DNA from: Hydnum rufescens UP504
Lineage: Eukaryota > Basidiomycota > Agaricomycetes > Cantharellales > Hydnaceae
Assembly (NCBI GenBank): GCA_014904985.1
Contig: MU128988.1
Location: 19,719-65,798 of the forward strand
Direction of reading: 5' to 3'
DNA length: 46,080 nucleotides
Both the position numbers and the translations under genes were made by a program. This document shows positions 35,869-44,523 of this stretch, piece by piece (within the stretch, counting starts at the first letter, position 1; each line of letters begins with the position of its first letter). A model generated the notes under the pieces. That model was not told the origin of the DNA. It searched no databases and worked only from the letters and a program-made list of their open reading frames with translations.

Positions 35869-36137
35869 GTTGTGGCTCTTGGATACAAAAAAACCCTGGG
35901 TATTTCAGCTGAATTTCCCACTATCCTATTTTAGTATATGAAGACCGGGTTCCCTGGATGACAGTTTATGGAAGAATGAACATATCGTGTACCATAGATC
36001 CAGCTAGGTAGGGTAGCAGAACAGTTCTACATAGAAAGGTCTGGGTTTCATACTACTATTTCCGTAAATGAGCACAACAAAGGCTGCCTGCAGCTAGGCT
36101 CAACAAAACAATAGAGACGGGATAGGAATGGATGGTT

Positions 36138-38030
36138 GCACTACAAGGATTCATCATCAGAAGATTCTATATCATACGACTCTGTCAAACTCGGGTGTAA
36201 AGAGATGGCTATAGTTTGGTGAGCCGTGACAGGTGTCATAGGTGGGTTGCCACCACTATCCTCAAATTCTGAAGGTTGCCTGATAGCTTGGGCATATTCC
36301 TCATCCGAAAGACAAAATCGAAGAGCTCGGATCAACTCACGGAATCATTTAACATCCACCCTGGGAGGGTTGACAGCTGGGAGGCCATGAGTGGAATCCG
36401 GCTTACGTAGGACTCGGAGGAGACCAGAGAGGAAAGGAATAATCAACTGGTAGAGATTGAAAGTGGCTAGGTGGGATCTATCACAGGCAGTGTCCTGCAA
36501 AAGGAATGCTACCTGGTTTATGATAGTTCCTAGTGCAATTGCAGGAGTCGGAAAGCTGGGTTCTATAGCTTCAGCGATACGTCAGATATGGCCAGTAAAA
36601 GTCACAAGACTTTGCAACTGCTGCCATATGTTCTGGTGGGCCTGGGCTACCTGAGTCTGAGCAGCTTTGGTGTCATTGCAGAGCTGCTCATGGTCCTCTT
36701 TGATAGTCTGAGCATCAGCCATCATAAGGCGCCGGATGGAGTCTAAATTCTCCCGGACACTATTTAAGGATTCGGTATCACGGTTACAGAGGATCTCCCA
36801 GACATGGCGACGGGCATCAAGATCACGATGTGCATCGTTGACTCGAGACTGGGTCCAAGCAAGATGCCTTTCCCTAGCGCTCAAATCCTGGGCCCAATGA
36901 TGGTGGGGATCCCGTGGTGGAGGCCGTGGGCGAGGTAAATTTCGAGGAGAGCAGTGCCGAGGTCTTGGAGGTGGAGGTGGAGGAGAGTGAATGATGGTGT
37001 GAGGCGAGAAGTTGATGGTATGGTTTGCCGGCTGGATAGTCGCACTAGATACGACATGGACAGGCTGTGGAGCCGCAGGCTGTAAGGGCGGAGACAAGGT
37101 GGTTCTATCAAACCCTCCTGGAACCTCGCTCATAGTTTCTGTCCGCGGAAGGTAGCTAGGCGGACAAGAATACCTTGTTTCCACAGGTGCCTTTCTGTCT
37201 TCCTCTTCCCAGGTAGCCAGGTTAGCATCTGGAGGATGAGAAGCGGCTACAGCCTTGGAATGTGGTCTTGTACTAGGCCAGGTACGCCGAGCTATTGATT
37301 CCTCTTCAGCCTCTATTAATCTTTGTGTATACTCTTGGAATTCACCTTCACTATTCTCGTAAGGAGTCCAGACTGGGCTTGGCTTGGGCCCCTCATCCTC
37401 CTCTTCTGAGGCTTGGATGAGATCTTCCACACTTTGAACAGGTTGATCTCGGAGAATCGATCTGATATGGAATTTAATGTTGGGGTCAGTGCGGATATTG
37501 TATGAGCCAATGGATTCCGGAAAAGACTGGCGAGTATTTCCCTCAGGCACCTTGACTACCCCCAGATCTGTCATTCTGGGCTCAGGTCTAGGCGTAGGGC
37601 CTGCTACATTAAAGAGATCAGCCACCTGTGTGGCTGGGACCCCGTTGGCAAGAGCCATAGCCGGGCTAAGGCTACCCTGGGCATACTTAGTATGAATGCC
37701 TCCAAGGCTTGCCTCAGACTCCTTGCTATCTGGCTTAGTACGGCGAGGGTCTCGAGTCCGCTGCAAAAGATGCCGTAATGCCACTAAAGGCTGGAAACGG
37801 TCATTACTATTAGGGCTTCCATTGCCAGAGGGACCTAAGACTGGTCCAAGAAGGATATTTGGAGCCAAGTCACTAAGGTGTGTAGTAGCCAGGTCATAAG
37901 GAACGATAGATTTGTCAGACATCGTGAGGTCACTGAGATTGGAGCCGGTGGAAATGGAGGAGTTTGAGGGATGGGATTGGAACGGGCCAGCCGTGATGTA
38001 GGAGTTGGAGGTGGATTTGGAAGAAGGCAT
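36138..38030 (-). pseudogene. Gag-like ORF, about 630 codons with two TGA stops
   Basis: One minus-strand frame runs from ATG 38030 to a stop near 36138, interrupted only by two TGA codons (after FTGHI near 36582 and after RVDVK near 36350). Both are plausible CGA to TGA changes. The protein is Ser/Pro-rich and disordered at first. An acidic patch (ASEEEDEGPKP) and a poly-proline/arginine segment follow. Next is a long alpha-helical coiled coil (about 395-480), then a hydrophobic helical part and an acidic tail ESSDDESL. There is no zinc knuckle. Its promoter-like start (TATA about 90 nt upstream) and place between LTR-like sequences suggest a retroelement structural protein. That is inference. 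Confidence 0.4.
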
Positions 38031-38111
38031 AGTTGTGTGGTAGTGGTCTGTTTGGACAAATGAGGAGTTGTTTAGGTTGTGCTGTTTGACGGTTCTTGGG
38101 CGCAGACGACA

Positions 38112-38154
38112 CCTTTATATCTTCCTAGTGTATTTAGAACCTTCCTGATCATTC
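38112..38154 (-). promoter_or_regulatory. TATA box plus heat-shock-element-like site
   Basis: The minus-strand GATATAAAGG (38121-38112) is preceded by GAACCTTCCTGATCATTC (38137-38154), a four-unit GAA/TTC alternation with one mismatch. This is the same layout as at 34.3 kb, and it sits about 90 nt upstream of ATG 38030. Confidence 0.5.
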
Positions 38155-38583
38155 TGAGCATCAGGAGGGATCTGTGCCATGCTGATAGGGGCTTGTTGAG
38201 TGGCAATGGGATGCCCGAGTGTGAACGAGTCTCATATCTATCATGGGCATGAATTTCTGTAGAAACCGCAGCCAGGAGATCAGAGATGATAATTTTAACA
38301 GATCTAATAGTCTAGGGGGCTTGTGTCAACTCTCCTTAGACTGCCTGTGTGGTTGTTGAGGGTTTTCTGGCTTTTGATCGCTCGAGATCCTACGAGTTCC
38401 AAGTGGGCGAGGGTGCCTTCTCACAGTGTGGCAACTTCTGGGTCTGTTCGTTTCTGCACTGATTCGTTTGGTTCATAAATCAGATCCTCGATTTCCCTTG
38501 ATGAAGTCCCTGTTGCTAAGAAAGAGGAGGTAGGGCTGGTACAGACTTTTAGTTTTGTCTTAGGTCATCCTTTCCGGCGGCTT
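38155..38583 (-). mobile_element. Putative LTR upstream part (U3-like)
   Basis: No ORF. After the pol stop, the minus strand reads a purine-rich GCCGGAAAGGA and then TGACC, a possible polypurine tract and LTR start near 38566. Segments 'TGGTACAGACTTT' and 'aaatcagatcctc' match the 34.5 kb LTR-like segment. It would serve as 3' LTR for the pol relic and promoter for the gag-like ORF. Confidence 0.4.
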
Positions 38584-39556
38584 TCAGGCGTTCCGGTTCT
38601 TCCACCGTTCCCAGACTGCATCCCAATTTGGCTCGGGATTTCGATATGAAGTCAGCCAATTAGGATTTCGCATATATGAAGTAGGATTTGAAGGTATGTA
38701 TTCGTCATCATCATTAATGAAAATGTCAAGACCCGACTCATCCAAGTCATCAGTTTCATCTGATATTGGAGCCGTCTCAACCATGGTGTCTTGACCGCAG
38801 TGAAAGAATTGCTTGACACGGTTTCCAGCTATAGATCCCTTCATGACTGTCCCATCAAGCTCCCTCAATTTGTAGGCACCCGTTGCTAGGTTTCTATGCA
38901 CACAAAAAAGGGCCAGCCAACGGTCACGGTATTTACCACCTTTAAATTTTGCATTAACATCAAATCTGGCTTGGTGTACTAATACCATGGTTCCTGGGGG
39001 ATAGGGTGTTGTCATTAGATGTCGTTTATTACATTTAGCAAAGTCGACAGCTGCCCGGATTCTCGCGCGTTCATTTTCCGTTGCTGCCATTTTTCTATCT
39101 TGGGCCAGCGCCAAGAACTGTCTTGCCCGGATTGCCAACAAATCCTCTCGTGTCTTGACTTGATGCCAGTCAAGGGTGTGCCATGACTTATCTGTAATAT
39201 GAAAGGGAAACAGGTGGGCTCGTCCATATAACAAAAAGTAGGGTGAAAACCCTGTAACTCGCCGGGTAGTGACCCTATCAGCCCATAAAGCTGGATAAAA
39301 ATGCTGACTCCAGTCCTGTTTTCTTTTACCGCAGAGTTTCCATATTGAGTTTATCCAGGTCCGGTGTCCTCTCTCAATCATTCCATTCCCTGAGGATGGT
39401 AAGGTGTGGATTTTACCAACGGAATTCCATAGCGATGAGTCAAGGCTGAAAAAGCACCATTGAACTCAGTACCATTGTCTGAGGTAACCTGATGTCAGGG
39501 CGACACTGCCGTCGAAGCCACAAACAGAAAGAGGGAAGAGATTAATTAACCACACA

Positions 39557-39637
39557 CTATCGCAGTGGGAATCCTGAGTATACACCACACAACAAGGGAC
39601 ACACAAGTCTCGCACCTATCGCAGTGGGAATCCTGAG
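39557..39637. repeat. Two 22-bp direct repeats inside the solo LTR
   Basis: The identical 22-mer starting CTATCGCAGTGGG occurs at 39557-39578 and 39616-39637, 59 bp apart, just before the TATA-like box. It is a likely pair of transcription-factor sites or a replication-slippage duplication. Confidence 0.7.
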
Positions 39638-39884
39638 AGATCAAAACTGGTGATCCCCCAACTGCGAAGGGCTATAAATACTATTTCCTGCACACAGCCT
39701 CCAACCTTCCAGAGCCTTCCGCCGTCTTCCATAACCTTCCGGATCCTCCTAGAATGCCGGCTCCACAGCCCATCAGTCAGCCTCCACAGCCACCATCACT
39801 AAGCCTCACTAAGCTGACGCAGCCGTGTTACGAATCCTGTGCGCACCTCCACATGGCTATGCCCCAACTTCCATATGTATCCCC

Positions 39885-40262
39885 TTAGCGTATGTACTTC
39901 CAAGGCAGTGTACGCCTGGGTACTCCAAAGGTGTCCAAAGTGTCAAATGACCGTAATGACATGGATGGAGTACGGATTGGGACAGGTGATGTGGATTCAG
40001 GGACTGGGGGTAGAGGAGGAGGAGGGGGAGTCTGGATTGGCAACTCCATGGACTCACGTGGGGAGCGAGGGAACGACAGGTGCTGACAAGGGCGCCAATG
40101 CTGCCACTGGTTGACTACCCAGCCCATAGCCCACTGGCCGAGGCCTGATAGAACAAGGGCAATAATAATAAGAGAAATGCCAATAATGGCAAGGATGACA
40201 ATAACCCCTGTAGTGAATGGAGGGAGAGGGGAGACAAGAGCATTTGAGGAAGTAGGCGCCAT
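39885..40262 (-). CDS. Small single-pass membrane protein ORF within the LTR
   Basis: A 125-codon ORF starts at an ATG 76 nt inside the LTR edge. A short N-terminus (MAPTSSNALVSPLPPFTT) is followed by about 25 strongly hydrophobic residues (VIVILAIIGISLIIIALVL). The tail has a basic/aromatic stretch and a proline-rich run (PPPPPLPPVP). The hydrophobic core is far stronger than expected from chance and no frame breaks are present, unlike all nearby coding. Families are not recognised. Alternatively it is an antisense shadow of LTR sequence. Confidence 0.4.
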   Translation of the reverse strand: MAPTSSNALVSPLPPFTTGVIVILAIIGISLIIIALVLSGLGQWAMGWVVNQWQHWRPCQHLSFPRSPRESMELPIQTPPPPPLPPVPESTSPVPIRTPSMSLRSFDTLDTFGVPRRTLPWKYIR

Positions 40263-42719
40263 ATGATAGAGTCGATGAAGAATGATACTCTGACGGGTAA
40301 GTCCTTAGGCGGAAGCAAATGTCAATTTGATCCTGACACCTGAGGTACGCATCCAAACCTACATATGACATCCTGGAATAGGAAGTCAGCAACTAACTCA
40401 GCTTTCTTTGTTTTCAGCATTTGCGCTTCAATCCATCCAGTCAAATCGTCACGGATGTCGACAATATATCTGTAACCTGCTGATATGATATACATGTCCA
40501 CTACATCAATATTGAATTTGCACAGGATTGTAGGTATGTAAGTTGGTAACAACTGTACTTTTGGTCTATGTGACGACCATAACTGACACTCTCGGCATGA
40601 GCGACAGAACTGTATTACGTCGGACATCATGTTTGGCCAAAAGTATGTATCTGTGATCTTTTTGTGTGTGGGATCTCTACCCCGATGGCCAGACTCGTTA
40701 TGAGCCTGATGCATTATGTCTTGTCATCAGTCCTTATCTTGGAGAACTAGCTGGGGTGATCCGCTATGCCGTTTCCACAACCGGTCGTCATACAGGAAGA
40801 ATTTCCGTGTGGTCCATACGAATTTGTTCCAGTCTACACCATGCGGAACGCTCAAATCATCGAGGTAAGCCTCAATCTGATCCCAATACTCGTTGCTGTC
40901 CCTATCCATACGCTTATGAACATGTTCTTGTGCTTCTGGTGTGTCTGACTTCTCACTCTCCCTCGACTCTGGTTCTGCATTGCTGTTATGAACCTCCGCC
41001 ACCCGAGAGTGCATGGTCCACAAGGTTCGGTCACTATCTTTGAACGTGTAATTCACTAATTGTTTGCGGTTGCTTAGCAGATCCACGACTTCATCAGGTT
41101 TGGACTTCAATCTTGCATGTTCAACCTCGTATTCTTCCTCCTCCATCAAGATGAAACCCATGTCTGCGGTATAGGCTACCGGTCTCATCCCCATGATGAA
41201 GTGGCTGCTTTCGTCGGGTTCTAACTCGTCTTCTGTATCTGTCGTGTCCTCTTTCGTTCGTTCTCTGCGTGACAGACCATCTGGCCCGGCATGCTGTGCT
41301 GCTGGTACATGCTTGAACTCAAAGTCGAAGAGCTGAATGTATGACACCCAATGAGTCATTGCAGCATTTGGGAGACCAGGTGTGTTAATCATTTCCTTTA
41401 AGAATTTTGCATTGGCTTCGACTCTGAAATGGATGCCCCATAATTCGTAACGGAGTGCTTTGAGTGCTCGAAACAATCCGTATAACTCTATTTTTGGCTG
41501 TGAGTAACGGCTCTCGACCTCATTCCATGTAATCAATCCGTAGACTAACAGGTGTCTCCCATCTTCAAAGTTTTGATAAAGAACGTATCCTGTGGCAATC
41601 TGGGAGCTGTCCACAGCCAGAGTTACCAATCCAAGATTGGATTCTCACTCATTTTCATGTTTAACCTTTGCTAGGTGGATGTTCAGCACCCGCAAAGCCA
41701 GTAATGTCATTACAGCTTGTTTCAAAATGGTCATTGCTCCTTCAGCTTCTTCGTTCCATGCGAACTCGTGCGGTTGAAGCTGCGTAAGCATCATTAATGG
41801 CTTTGCTATTTTAGCAAAGTGCCAGATCCAGTTCCGGGCTACACCTACAGTTCCCAGAAAGGCTCGTACATCGGTAATATTGGCCAGTTGGGGCCAGTTT
41901 AGGACTTTGGTTATGACTCCATGGTGTGGCCGTCTCCCTTCAAGTGAGCATATACTTCCTACAATATTAACAAGAGGAGTAGCTAATACCAACTTCTTCC
42001 CGGCTGCTGTGCATCCGGCTTGAATAAAGGTCACGAACATTTCATCTAAAGTGTGTGCATATTCCCAGATGAACCGTTATAGAAGAAGGATTGGGAGCTC
42101 TGATGACTGTCAAATCAAACTCTGGTTCAGCCAGTGTGTAGATGGGAGACTGTATTTCTGTTTTTATTCAATGGGCTGGTTCGCTCTGATGGTTGATCAC
42201 TCTCTAACAAGTTAGGTATGGTATTCAGTGGAGGATAAGATTGTGGTATGGACTAGCTATAGTCAATGATATATTGTGGGATGCTTGTGAAAGGCTTATA
42301 TGTGTTGTATTGAACTGTTTACTGCTATTTGTGGGTACCTATTTGTGTCCTCCTGGTCAAAATGCGGATTCTAAAGAGGACTCTAGACTAGTTTAAGCTT
42401 GATTTAGTATGTCAATGTGTTTCTTTCTTCTTCTGACTTAACTTTGTTTTTACTCACCTTTCCTTGGATGTCCAGCAACTCTAACCTTAGGTCCTGCAAC
42501 TATCCTTGGCTCAGTATTTCGCGTAGAGGGCTTCCAGTGACTTAGTCTTAACAACCTTGTATATGACTTAGCTCCAGATGGCTTTAGATCAGTACTCTCT
42601 TAAGATGCAAGCAGATTTGTAGACAGTAGTATATTCCAGTAGTGAGAAGATGATGGGGGGGATACAGGAAAATCTACCAGCTTTTATACCTTTCTGAAGG
42701 TGGCTGTGTTTAAAGAATA

Positions 42720-42913
42720 TGACTCACTCCTAGGTGAGTCATATGTGAGAACAATAGGGTTGTCAAGGAGGGTGAGTCATTCATAAAGTGGTTGCATAAT
42801 AGGTGAGTCATTCATAAAGTGGTTGCATGATAGGTGAGTCATTCATAAACAGAACAAAAGGGTTGCTAAGAAGGTGTTATCTTTCATAAAGTGGTTGCAA
42901 GGAGGGTGAGTCA
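42720..42913. promoter_or_regulatory. Six TGASTCA (Gcn4/AP-1-type) sites
   Basis: TGACTCA at 42720-42726 and TGAGTCA at 42735, 42773, 42804, 42835 and 42907. The first two form a palindrome with a short spacer. Five share the wider context GGTGAGTCAT. They lie just upstream of the minus-strand TATA at 42690. Binding by a bZIP activator such as a Gcn4 homologue is inferred from the consensus. Confidence 0.65.
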
Positions 42914-42957
42914 TTCATAAACAGAACAAAAGGGTTGCTAAGAAGGTGTTATCTTTC
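42835..42957. repeat. 72-bp period duplication
   Basis: An identical 51-bp stretch (starting TGAGTCATTCATAAACAG) is found at 42835-42885 and 42907-42957. Shorter degenerate units (TCATAAAGTGGTTGCA) lie to the left and between. Confidence 0.8.
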
Positions 42958-43159
42958 TTATCTGTGAGGTTCTAGAAGTTATTTGTGGCAATGGGAGATG
43001 AAATCAAAGGATATTTCTGAGTTCTTGGAGATTAATTTGTTTGTAGTCCAGTGGTTAAGATGTTTTTGTTGCTGGTTGATAATGGGGACAAGTGCATGGG
43101 ATGGGATTTGATGCAGAAACAACAGTTTACATCCGTAATAGACGTTCTTGGTATCATTT

Positions 43160-43560
43160 GATGCGGATTTTTAACAGCTTTCTGGGCGCGGTGGTTCCGA
43201 GCAGATCTGGTGTAAACTGACAGAAATTCATTTTTTACTGATGGGTGTTGATTCTGACAGTAATATTGTTCTGTAGAGTTCAGTTTTGATCTGTTCTTTG
43301 CGTGCTCAGTACCGTTGGATGCGGATTTTTTATATCTTTCCAGGCGTGGTTGTTCCGAGAGGATTAAATGCGAACTGACGGAGAAATTCGTTTTTTACTG
43401 AAAATCCCAGATTTTGACAGTAATATTGGTCTGGAGAGTGCATTTCTGGTCCGTTCGACTTGTGTTTGGTACCGTTCGAAAGGTGTGAATCGTAGCTTTC
43501 TAAGCGTTATATGGGCATACCTCTCCGATCAAAACTGACGGAGTTATAGAATGAATTCGA
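43160..43560. repeat. About 158-bp tandem repeats (2.5 units)
   Basis: GATGCGGATTTTT starts units at 43160 and 43318, with a divergent third from about 43478. Each carries a GTTCCGAG block, an AACTGACGGAG-like block and GACAGTAATATTG. On the other strand the units carry CTCCGTCAGTTTTGATCGGA, also present at 44990-45330. Confidence 0.75.
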
Positions 43561-43887
43561 TTTCTGTGTGTAGCCGTAATTAATTTCATAATTGGTCATG
43601 TGATCGTCCAAAGGCTGAGAGTGGTGTGATTTCGCGTTTTCTGATACTGGATGTTTTTATCTTCCACAGCGGGACGATGGATGAGAAGAGTTTGAAGTCA
43701 GTGAGTCGGTGGAGGAGTGGAATATATCACGTAATTGCTGATCAGTTGGGGACCTAGTCTGATTCGCAGTCTTTTCCTTGGGATTGCGATTTGAGTCGGC
43801 TTCCTGTCGCAATGCGAACAGGTCTGATATAGTAGTACCTGGCGCGAATGATCTGAGAGGGATCCGGGTCTGGGTCGACGTCAGAAG

Positions 43888-44403
43888 TCACGAGTTGATG
43901 GCATGTTGAGCTTCAGCATCTACCGGTTGGTCTTCTATGTTCCTTTTTATATTTTGATCCTGTTTGATCTCTTGTTGGGATATAAGATAGTCGGGGCCCG
44001 ATAAAATAGACTGGACAGATTTAATGCGTGGGTCGGGGATCTGATGGTATAGTGTGAGACGTGGGTCGATCGTTAACTGGGTATTAAGGCCTACAGGTTG
44101 ACTAGGCTTGGACTGTTCGTCGTTATTGTACATTTTTACAATTTGATGCGAAGACGGGTTGACTGAATCAGGCCAAAAGCTCTGGGAGACGTTAACAGCG
44201 TGCCGATCTGTAGATGCTGAGTTTCGTACCTCGTCTATCTCATCTTTCTCCTTCGGCGAGGAGCTGAAGAAAGTATCATCGCCGAGCTTGAGTTCGGTTA
44301 GCTGCATAGGAGGCACAGGCGAAGGAGCAGGCGTATTGATATACTGGAATGTGTAGTCGGGAGTCGAGGTCGCAGTGAGGTCAAGCGAGGCTGAGTTGGA
44401 CAT
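43888..44403 (-). pseudogene. Gag-like ORF fragment (171 codons)
   Basis: ATG 44403 to stop 43888. Ser/Thr/Pro-rich, acidic and likely disordered. The stretch DPRIKSVQSILSG resembles DPNIKFHIRSILRD in the 36.1-38.0 kb gag-like ORF, and both follow a TATA box by about 90-100 nt, so they look like relatives, this one truncated. It is not recognised as a known family. The promoter (TATAAAAG, 44505-44498) lies directly beside the insertion edge at 44524. Confidence 0.4.
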
Positions 44404-44523
44404 AGTGGAGATTGTGGAATAGTTCAGACAATGATTGGCTGATGTGAAGTCGTCCAGATGATGGTCGGCTGGTGCTTTTGTTAGCGGATGGTCTGTGCTT
44501 TTATACCCGTCGTCCTCACCCGT

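Larger units (their letters stand above)
39493..40338. mobile_element. 846-bp solo LTR inserted in the integrase
   Basis: It begins TGTCAGG (39493-39499) and ends CCTGACA (40332-40338), perfect 7-bp inverted termini of TG...CA type. It is flanked by the 5-bp duplication CCTGA (39488-39492 and 40339-40343), and removing element plus one CCTGA rejoins the integrase reading frame. A plus-strand TATA (CTATAAATA, about 39671) and short CCTTCC repeats follow in the left half. There is no internal retroelement sequence, so it is a solo LTR. Sense orientation is unsettled: the TATA argues for plus, the membrane-protein ORF for minus. Confidence 0.85.
38584..42078 (-). pseudogene. Ty3/gypsy retrotransposon pol, truncated and interrupted
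   Basis: Read on the minus strand: end of reverse transcriptase (RFIWEYAHTLDEMF; VLNWPQLANITDVRAFLGTV; about 42078-41647); RNase H (TLAVDSSQIATGYVLYQ; then HVPAAQHAGPDGLSRR; 41629-40727); integrase HHCC zinc finger (HNESGHRG, CRSCREC) and first catalytic Asp (FNIDVVDMY), to 40339. An 846-bp solo LTR intervenes. Below 39488 the integrase resumes with SDNGTEF, STPYHPQG, IERGHRTW and the C-terminal domain, ending at 38584. TGA stops at 41647-41645 and near 40722 and a 1-nt loss near 39386 disable it. Protease, most of RT and gag are missing. Homology stops at 42078, a junction with unrelated repeat DNA. The solo LTR is therefore a younger insertion. Confidence 0.88.
42079..43887 (-). repeat. Noncoding repeat/promoter block
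   Basis: 1.8 kb with no coding frame. It includes a minus-strand TATA (GGTATAAAAG, 42690-42681), a cluster of TGASTCA sites upstream of it, a 72-bp tandem duplication and about 158-bp tandem repeats, all listed separately. It interrupts the reverse transcriptase homology at 42078 and is probably an LTR of another element. Confidence 0.5.

Noticed and set aside
39557..39637. CRISPR-like repeat pair
   Set aside because: Only two copies, inside a eukaryotic LTR. They are promoter-type direct repeats, not an array.
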